Origin: Pelagibacterales bacterium SAG-MED32
Lineage (GTDB): Bacteria; Pseudomonadota; Alphaproteobacteria; Pelagibacterales; AG-422-B15
Length of the DNA stretch: 39,181 nucleotides
Assembly: GCA_014653725.1 (NCBI GenBank)
Contig: JACWEC010000001.1
Span: forward strand, 24,001-63,181
Direction of reading: 5' to 3'
Shown: positions 34,125 through 39,181 of the stretch, piece by piece
Layout: every line of letters starts with the position of its first letter
Numbering within the stretch: the first letter of the stretch is position 1
Position numbers and translations under genes: made by a program
Notes under the pieces: model-generated
The model's input: only the letters and a program-made list of their open reading frames with translations
Told to the model about the DNA's origin: nothing
Database searches by the model: none

Positions 34125-35279
34125 ATGATACCGTATGGACGTCAGGAAATAACAAGTTCCGATATTAATGAAGTAAAAAAAGTACTGACTTCTAATTTTA
34201 TTACCCAGGGTAATACGGTACCAAAATTTGAAAAGCTAGTAGCAAAAAAAGTAAAAGCTAAATTTGCGATAGCAGTAAACTCTGCAACTTCAGCATTACA
34301 TTTATCATGCATGGCTTTAGGCGTAACAAAAAATGATATTGTTTGGACATCAGCTATAAGTTTTGTTGCATCAGCAAATTGTGCTATTTATTGTGGTGCT
34401 AAAATAGATTTTGTTGATATCTCACTTAAAAATTTTAATATTTGTCCAAAAAAACTTGAAGAAAAATTAAAAATAGCAAAGAAAAAGTCAATATTACCAT
34501 CTGTTCTTGTTGCTGTGCATATGTGTGGACAACCTTGTGACATGAAGAGAATTTATAATTTATCAAAAAAATATAATTTTAAAATTATTGAGGATGCCTC
34601 CCACGCTATAGGTTCAAAATATAAAAACACCTTAACTGGAAGTTGTAAGTACAGCTCAATTACAGTTTTCAGCTTTCATCCAGTTAAAATTATTACGACT
34701 GGGGAGGGAGGGATTGCGACGACAAATTCAAAAAGATTAATGGAAAAGATGCAAATTCTAAGAACTCATGGCATAACTAAGAACCAAAAGTCAATTTCTT
34801 CGAAAAAAGGTGGATGGTATTACGAACAAATTGATCTTGGTTATAACTATAGAATGACTGATATATCGGCTTCTTTGGGAATTAGTCAATTGAGGAGATT
34901 GGATTCATATATAAAAAGAAGAAATGATTTAGCAAAAAGATATGATTTAAAACTAAGAGAATTACCTTTAATACTGCCTGAGGTTTCAGATAAAATAAAG
35001 TCATCATTTCATCTTTATGTAGTACTACTTGATACCAATCAATTAAAAATTAATAGACTTAAATTATTTAATAAACTTAGGAGCGTTGATATTGGGGTGC
35101 AAATACACTACATACCGATATACAAGCACCCTTTCTATAAGAAACTTTTAAAAAAAGACTTTAAACTAGATAATTCTGAGGATTATTATGAGCGATGTAT
35201 ATCTATACCTATATATCCAAGCATGAAAATGTGGCAACAAGACAAAGTAATAAATGCGCTAAGAAAATTTTTAGTATAA
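34125..35279 (+). CDS. pseC: UDP-4-keto-6-deoxy-AltNAc aminotransferase PseC
   Basis: 384 residues, DegT family with the PseC start MIPYGRQEITSSDINEVKKV and ITQGNTVPKFE. PLP motifs: VNSATSALHLS, IIEDASHAIGSKY, and FSFHPVKIITTGEGG with Schiff-base Lys188. It transfers an amino group from glutamate to C4 of the PseB product. Its stop codon overlaps the start of the next gene by one base (TAATG). Together with PseB it forms the opening steps of the pseudaminate route. Confidence 0.93.
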   Translation: MIPYGRQEITSSDINEVKKVLTSNFITQGNTVPKFEKLVAKKVKAKFAIAVNSATSALHLSCMALGVTKNDIVWTSAISFVASANCAIYCGAKIDFVDISLKNFNICPKKLEEKLKIAKKKSILPSVLVAVHMCGQPCDMKRIYNLSKKYNFKIIEDASHAIGSKYKNTLTGSCKYSSITVFSFHPVKIITTGEGGIATTNSKRLMEKMQILRTHGITKNQKSISSKKGGWYYEQIDLGYNYRMTDISASLGISQLRRLDSYIKRRNDLAKRYDLKLRELPLILPEVSDKIKSSFHLYVVLLDTNQLKINRLKLFNKLRSVDIGVQIHYIPIYKHPFYKKLLKKDFKLDNSEDYYERCISIPIYPSMKMWQQDKVINALRKFLV

Positions 35280-36238
35280 TGTCAAAAAATATAAAAAAAA
35301 GAAGAGGCTTTTTTTTTGTTGGTTCTACATTGCCCCTCAAACATATCGAAGCTGATAATCAATATGACATAAAGTACGTTTTTACAGTAGGAAAAACGCT
35401 AAAATTATCTGTAAGAGAGGCACTAAGAAATAAAAGCACAATAAAAGTGATTCCTATATCTTTGAACATATTTATTCAAACATTACAATTAACTTTATTA
35501 TTTTTATTTAAAAGACTAAGCGGTATAAATTTAACTTTTTTTCACGAAATAAGTATTTTTATTTTTGATCTATTTGTCATAATATTCAACATCAAATCTA
35601 CTTACATTCCACAAGTTACACTAAATTCTTTCAAAAAAACAAAAGACTTACCAAAAGGAAATTTAAAAACAATAATTATAAATTGCTTCAACTTAAATAA
35701 ATATTTTTGTTCCTGGCAAATGCCTAAAGGAGATAATGGAGGCTATTCAGATGTATTTGCTGTTCATAAATATCCATCAAATATAAAAAAAGGCAAAAAA
35801 AAAACATATATAAATAAGTTTTCGTCGCCAAAAAATATGAATTGCCTCTTAATCGTTGCAAATGATATTGGAAGTATGGAGCATACGAAAAAAATCTATA
35901 GAAGTATTTCTGATCATTTAATTCAGTCAGGACATAAATTATTTATAAAAGATCATCCTAGACAATCAGCCAGATTGAGTTTATCAATTAAAGACTCAAC
36001 TAGTTTAAGTCCATATATGCCCTATGAATTCATCCCTGAGGACTTTTGTATATTAATTGGATGTGCATCGACTGCATTGTGTAATGCACCTTCAAATACA
36101 AAAATAATTTCTATTTTGAACTTAATGGATTGTAATAGAGAAGATATTAACCTCAGAAAAAAGCATTTAGAAAGCTTAAACTCTCTTAATCCAATAGTTT
36201 TTATTGATCATGTTGATGAAATTAAACAAATTATATAA
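35279..36238 (+). CDS. Putative sialyltransferase-like glycosyltransferase with HP motif
   Basis: 319 residues from the ATG at 35279, which overlaps the PseC stop; an ATG upstream at 35195 lies wholly inside pseC and is unlikely. The protein has N-terminal FFFVGSTLPLKHIEA, an internal LFIKDHPRQSARL (the D-x-HP motif of GT38/GT52-like bacterial sialyl- and polysialyltransferases) and LIGCASTALCNAPSN, matching the serine-containing donor site. These enzymes use CMP-activated nonulosonates. Placed directly behind PseB and PseC, it is a strong candidate for transferring the locus's CMP-nonulosonate. Overall similarity to known transferases is low. Confidence 0.65.
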   Translation: MSKNIKKRRGFFFVGSTLPLKHIEADNQYDIKYVFTVGKTLKLSVREALRNKSTIKVIPISLNIFIQTLQLTLLFLFKRLSGINLTFFHEISIFIFDLFVIIFNIKSTYIPQVTLNSFKKTKDLPKGNLKTIIINCFNLNKYFCSWQMPKGDNGGYSDVFAVHKYPSNIKKGKKKTYINKFSSPKNMNCLLIVANDIGSMEHTKKIYRSISDHLIQSGHKLFIKDHPRQSARLSLSIKDSTSLSPYMPYEFIPEDFCILIGCASTALCNAPSNTKIISILNLMDCNREDINLRKKHLESLNSLNPIVFIDHVDEIKQII

Positions 36239-36240
36239 TT

Positions 36241-37992
36241 GTGAAGGAACAACTAATAATTTTTAAAAGAGTGTTTCGAGAAATCCTAGTTGGTAATGGT
36301 AAAGCGCTTTCTATCATTATTATGATAGGTTTTATTTGTGCTATATTTGAAATACTTAGCATTGGAATGATTATTCCGATAATAAGTATTACTTTAGAAA
36401 GTGGAAATGAATTTAATGCTATTCTGTTAACTATAGTAAACAAATTTATATCAATAGAAAATAATCATGATTTACTAATTCTTGTGGCGATCTGTTTCTC
36501 TATAACTGTATTTATAGGTGCTTTTATGAGAACTTATTTAATTTATATACAAAGTAAGTTCAGTACAACACTAATACATGATGTAAATATAAAAATTTAT
36601 GAGTCTATTTTCAGAAGAAAATATGTTGATCATGTTAAGCTTGATAGTAGTGAATTAATCTCAACAATTGTTACAAAGGTAAATCAAGTTGCATATCAAG
36701 TTTTAGTTCCCCTCATACACTTTATGAGCCAAATCATTATAATTTTATTCATCAGTACTACGTTGATATATATCAACGCTTCTATTTTTTTTATTATGCT
36801 TTCAATTTTGGCATTTGTTTATTTTTTTATAATTAAGTCTGTTTCTAAAAAGCTCGACGAAATTGGCAAATCATTTAGCAGTTCTAGTAATATGATGAGT
36901 TCGTTAGTAAGAGACGCTGTTTTAGGATTTAGAGAAATAGTTTTGTTAAAAAAGGAAACTTTCTTTGAAAATAGATTTGAAAAATCAGATTATGCACTGC
37001 GAAGATCACAACATTTATCAAATATTTTTACAAATGCTCCAAGAATACTTATAGAAAGCGTTATAATTTTTTTGCTAATGACTTATGTAATAATTTCTGT
37101 ACTTTATTCATCTTCAAATGAAAATATTTTATTTGTCGCTGAAATCGCAGCGATAGTTTATGGTGCACAAAAATTAATTCCTTTATTCAATAGGGTATAC
37201 CAAGATTGGGCTCAAATCAGCGCAAATCTGAAACCAATGGAGGATGTTTTAGACTTATATATCAACCATCATAATCCTATTAAAAATTTAAAAAATAACC
37301 ATGAGGATCATCCTCCTGAAGAAATAACTTTCTCAAATATGATAAAGTGTGAAGATTTAAGTTTTAACTATTCAACAAAGCAAGAAAAACTTATCTCAAA
37401 GTTAAACTTTTCAATAAAAAAGAATGAATGGTTTTGTATATTTGGTCCTACAGGTTGCGGAAAAAGTACATTACTTGATCTTATTGCTGGACTAATAGAG
37501 CCAAAAAAAGGTAAAATTTTAATCGATGGAATTAAATTGAATTCAAGTAATATCAGATCTTGGCAAAATAAAATTTCTTATGTATCTCAAAAGATTTTCT
37601 TATTGAACGGAACAATTGCTGAAAATGTTGCTTTTGGTTTTAAAAAAGAAGAAATTGATAATGATAGAGTAATTGAATGTCTCCAAACATCAGAACTAAT
37701 GAAAGATATCAATGGATTTGAGGCTAATATTCAAACATTTGTAGGAGAAAATGGTAAAACATTGTCTGGTGGACAAATACAGAGGTTGGGAATTGCAAGA
37801 GCTTTGTACATTAACAAGGAAATTATGATACTTGATGAAGCCACATCATCTTTAGATCATAAAAATGAAAGTAAAATATTAACAAATATAAAAAATAAAC
37901 ACTCCAACAGCATGACTATAATTGCCATCACTCATAAAAAGCAGATTTTAGAGAACTTTAATAATGTACTTAATATGGAAAAAAGTAATTGA
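36241..37992 (+). CDS. ABC transporter, fused permease/ATPase (PglK/MsbA-type flippase)
   Basis: 583 residues starting at GTG, 2 bases after the preceding stop. About six membrane helices fill residues 20-330. The ATPase has Walker A FGPTGCGKSTLLDL (about 401-414), Q-loop YVSQKIFLLNGT, signature LSGGQIQRLGIARAL (about 507), Walker B IMILDEATSSLDH and the switch His in AITHKK. Fused half-transporters of this kind flip lipid-linked oligosaccharides (PglK) or lipid A (MsbA). Its place in the operon makes it the probable export route for the glycan; no Wzx-type flippase or Wzy polymerase is recognisable in the window. Confidence 0.9.
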   Translation: MKEQLIIFKRVFREILVGNGKALSIIIMIGFICAIFEILSIGMIIPIISITLESGNEFNAILLTIVNKFISIENNHDLLILVAICFSITVFIGAFMRTYLIYIQSKFSTTLIHDVNIKIYESIFRRKYVDHVKLDSSELISTIVTKVNQVAYQVLVPLIHFMSQIIIILFISTTLIYINASIFFIMLSILAFVYFFIIKSVSKKLDEIGKSFSSSSNMMSSLVRDAVLGFREIVLLKKETFFENRFEKSDYALRRSQHLSNIFTNAPRILIESVIIFLLMTYVIISVLYSSSNENILFVAEIAAIVYGAQKLIPLFNRVYQDWAQISANLKPMEDVLDLYINHHNPIKNLKNNHEDHPPEEITFSNMIKCEDLSFNYSTKQEKLISKLNFSIKKNEWFCIFGPTGCGKSTLLDLIAGLIEPKKGKILIDGIKLNSSNIRSWQNKISYVSQKIFLLNGTIAENVAFGFKKEEIDNDRVIECLQTSELMKDINGFEANIQTFVGENGKTLSGGQIQRLGIARALYINKEIMILDEATSSLDHKNESKILTNIKNKHSNSMTIIAITHKKQILENFNNVLNMEKSN

Positions 37993-38000
37993 TCAAATAT

Positions 38001-39181
38001 ATGTCAAATAAAATACTAATTCCATTTCCAAATAAAATTATATCTAAAACATTTAAAAATGAGAAAGAAATATACTTTTTTAATGGTTTATATTTTTACT
38101 CTGCTGATAAAATATCGTTTAGTAGAAAACTGCCCCCGTATATTAAAAATAAAATTAAATTGACAAAAAAAATCGAGCGTGTCGAACTAATTGAAAAGTT
38201 AGATTTTAATTATCCAATATTTAAAAGATGGGGCCATTTGGACTCTAATCTTAAAATCGATTATGATTTATATATTTACAAAATTAATGAAATATCGCGT
38301 ATATTAAAAGAAACTGGAATCGAAAAAGTTATTTTTTTTACAAGCGTTCCTCATCATATAGATACCGTTGTCTTTAACATAGCATGTGAAAAAGCTCTAA
38401 TAGAAAAGTTTTTTTTATATCACAACCCTATTTTAAACACAGTCTTAGTAAGAAAAGAAACAACTAATTATGAAGATTCTAAATACTTAAGATTTGAGAA
38501 TCCATTTATTTATCAAACTGAGCATTTATTAGATAAAGTAGTGCAAAATAAAATTCTTGGTAAACAAAAGGAAGGTGATCAAAATAATTCTCCTACGAAG
38601 TGGTGGAAAATGAATATATATACTTCGCTTTTATTTCATTTTGTTTCAAGAATTAAGAAATTTATAAATTTAAAATTTGAAAAGGATTATAATTATTATT
38701 CAATTTATAAAATGATTAAAAATCAAAAAGAATATTTAAGGCTTTATGAAAGTAACATGCTTTCAGAGAAATCTTTTTTTACGCAAACATCAAAGGAACA
38801 ACCCGAGTTACTTATTGCAGCTCACTTTCAACCAGAAGCAACTACTTTTCCAGAAGGTTGTGAGTATTCAAATCATATATCTATAGTCAAAAAAATAAGA
38901 CAGCTTGGGTATAAAAGAAAAATTTACTATAAAGAACATTTTGCATCTAAAAGATATTCAGATTCAATTATTGGATTAACAAGAGTGGGTTTAGAGCGGG
39001 ATAAATTTTATTATGAGACTCTTAAAGATTTAGGTTGCGTATTTCTTGATTACAATTTTAATTTATCTTTAGAAAAAAAGTTTAATGAAATTATTTTGCC
39101 TGTAACAATAACCGGCTCAATTGCATTTGAGAGATCATTAATGGGGTATAAAACAATTATATCAGGAAAACCTTGGTACCA
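38001..39181 (+). CDS. Capsule-type glycosyltransferase, KpsS-like (3' end outside window)
   Basis: The frame opens at ATG 38001, 8 bases after the ABC gene, and is still open at the window end (393 codons). The N-terminal 270 residues are mixed alpha/beta. Near the end it reads LLIAAHFQPEATTFPEGCEY, then KIYYKEHF and LPVTITGSIAFERSLMG. HxQPEATT...G, KEH and TGSxAFE(R/A) are the conserved blocks of the capsule polysaccharide biosynthesis (KpsS/KpsC-like) family. Many members carry KEHP where this one has KEHF. It probably adds a sugar or Kdo-like residue to the same glycan. Confidence 0.78.
   Translation, partial: MSNKILIPFPNKIISKTFKNEKEIYFFNGLYFYSADKISFSRKLPPYIKNKIKLTKKIERVELIEKLDFNYPIFKRWGHLDSNLKIDYDLYIYKINEISRILKETGIEKVIFFTSVPHHIDTVVFNIACEKALIEKFFLYHNPILNTVLVRKETTNYEDSKYLRFENPFIYQTEHLLDKVVQNKILGKQKEGDQNNSPTKWWKMNIYTSLLFHFVSRIKKFINLKFEKDYNYYSIYKMIKNQKEYLRLYESNMLSEKSFFTQTSKEQPELLIAAHFQPEATTFPEGCEYSNHISIVKKIRQLGYKRKIYYKEHFASKRYSDSIIGLTRVGLERDKFYYETLKDLGCVFLDYNFNLSLEKKFNEIILPVTITGSIAFERSLMGYKTIISGKPWY

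Noticed and set aside
35195-35278. Longer start for the HP-motif transferase
   Set aside because: It would lie entirely within the pseC coding end in another frame; the ATG overlapping the pseC stop is the coupled start.

Overview
The window is a strongly A+T-rich stretch of bacterial chromosome, densely packed with genes for building, activating, modifying and exporting surface sugars. No transposase, integrase, phage gene or CRISPR array is visible. The one taxonomic marker is an initiator tRNA (13957..14033, minus strand). Its anticodon stem carries an A-U pair at 29:41 where E. coli has G-C, a form I associate with alphaproteobacteria. Together with the base composition, the very short gene spacing and the single-gene strand switching, this fits a hypervariable surface-polysaccharide island of a streamlined marine alphaproteobacterium such as the SAR11 group. 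That placement is inference.

Left part (1..14000). A + strand block holds the end of a glycosyltransferase-like gene, a multispan membrane protein, a GT2 glycosyltransferase with a DUF2304 partner, a NodB-type deacetylase and an SDR. Then come a zinc-ribbon methyltransferase and a FemAB-like acyltransferase (minus), and a flippase-like membrane protein and a second methyltransferase (+). The next minus block holds a NodU/TobZ-type carbamoyltransferase with its two small SxtK/SxtJ-like partners (one only 50 codons), a putative 2OG-Fe(II) oxygenase and an SGNH hydrolase. A divergent SGNH membrane protein follows, with a recognisable promoter.

Middle (14000..19700). Next to the tRNA-fMet lie two damaged genes: a FkbM methyltransferase remnant and a methyltransferase split by a frameshift in an A7 tract. 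Beyond them a SAF-less NeuB-like synthase, a KdsC-like HAD phosphatase and a CMP-sugar synthetase look like a complete nonulosonate module that passes through a phosphorylated intermediate (KDN-like). A DegT aminotransferase and an SDR follow.

Right part (19700..39181). PseB, PseC, PseH, PseG and PseI homologues give a near-complete pseudaminic-acid route, split over a minus block (PseG, PseH, PseI) and a + block (PseB, PseC). The minus block runs on from PseI through an aldo/keto reductase, a class III aminotransferase, an SpsF-type cytidylyltransferase (the best PseF stand-in), a Gfo/Idh/MocA oxidoreductase, a DegT aminotransferase, a formyltransferase and a PhyH-type oxygenase. The + block starts with a formyltransferase overlapping a PIG-L deacetylase, then UDP-sugar dehydrogenase, methyltransferase, PseB, PseC, an HP-motif transferase, an ABC flippase-type exporter and a capsule-type transferase that runs off the window.

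The most unusual system is this large nonulosonate locus. It has two NeuB-family synthases, two cytidylyltransferases, three DegT-family aminotransferases plus a class III aminotransferase, two formyltransferases and a deacetylase. It probably makes one or more N-formylated or otherwise remodelled nonulosonic acids, moved across the membrane by the ABC protein and attached to a surface glycan or protein. The enzyme families are read from the sequence; the final sugar structures are inference.
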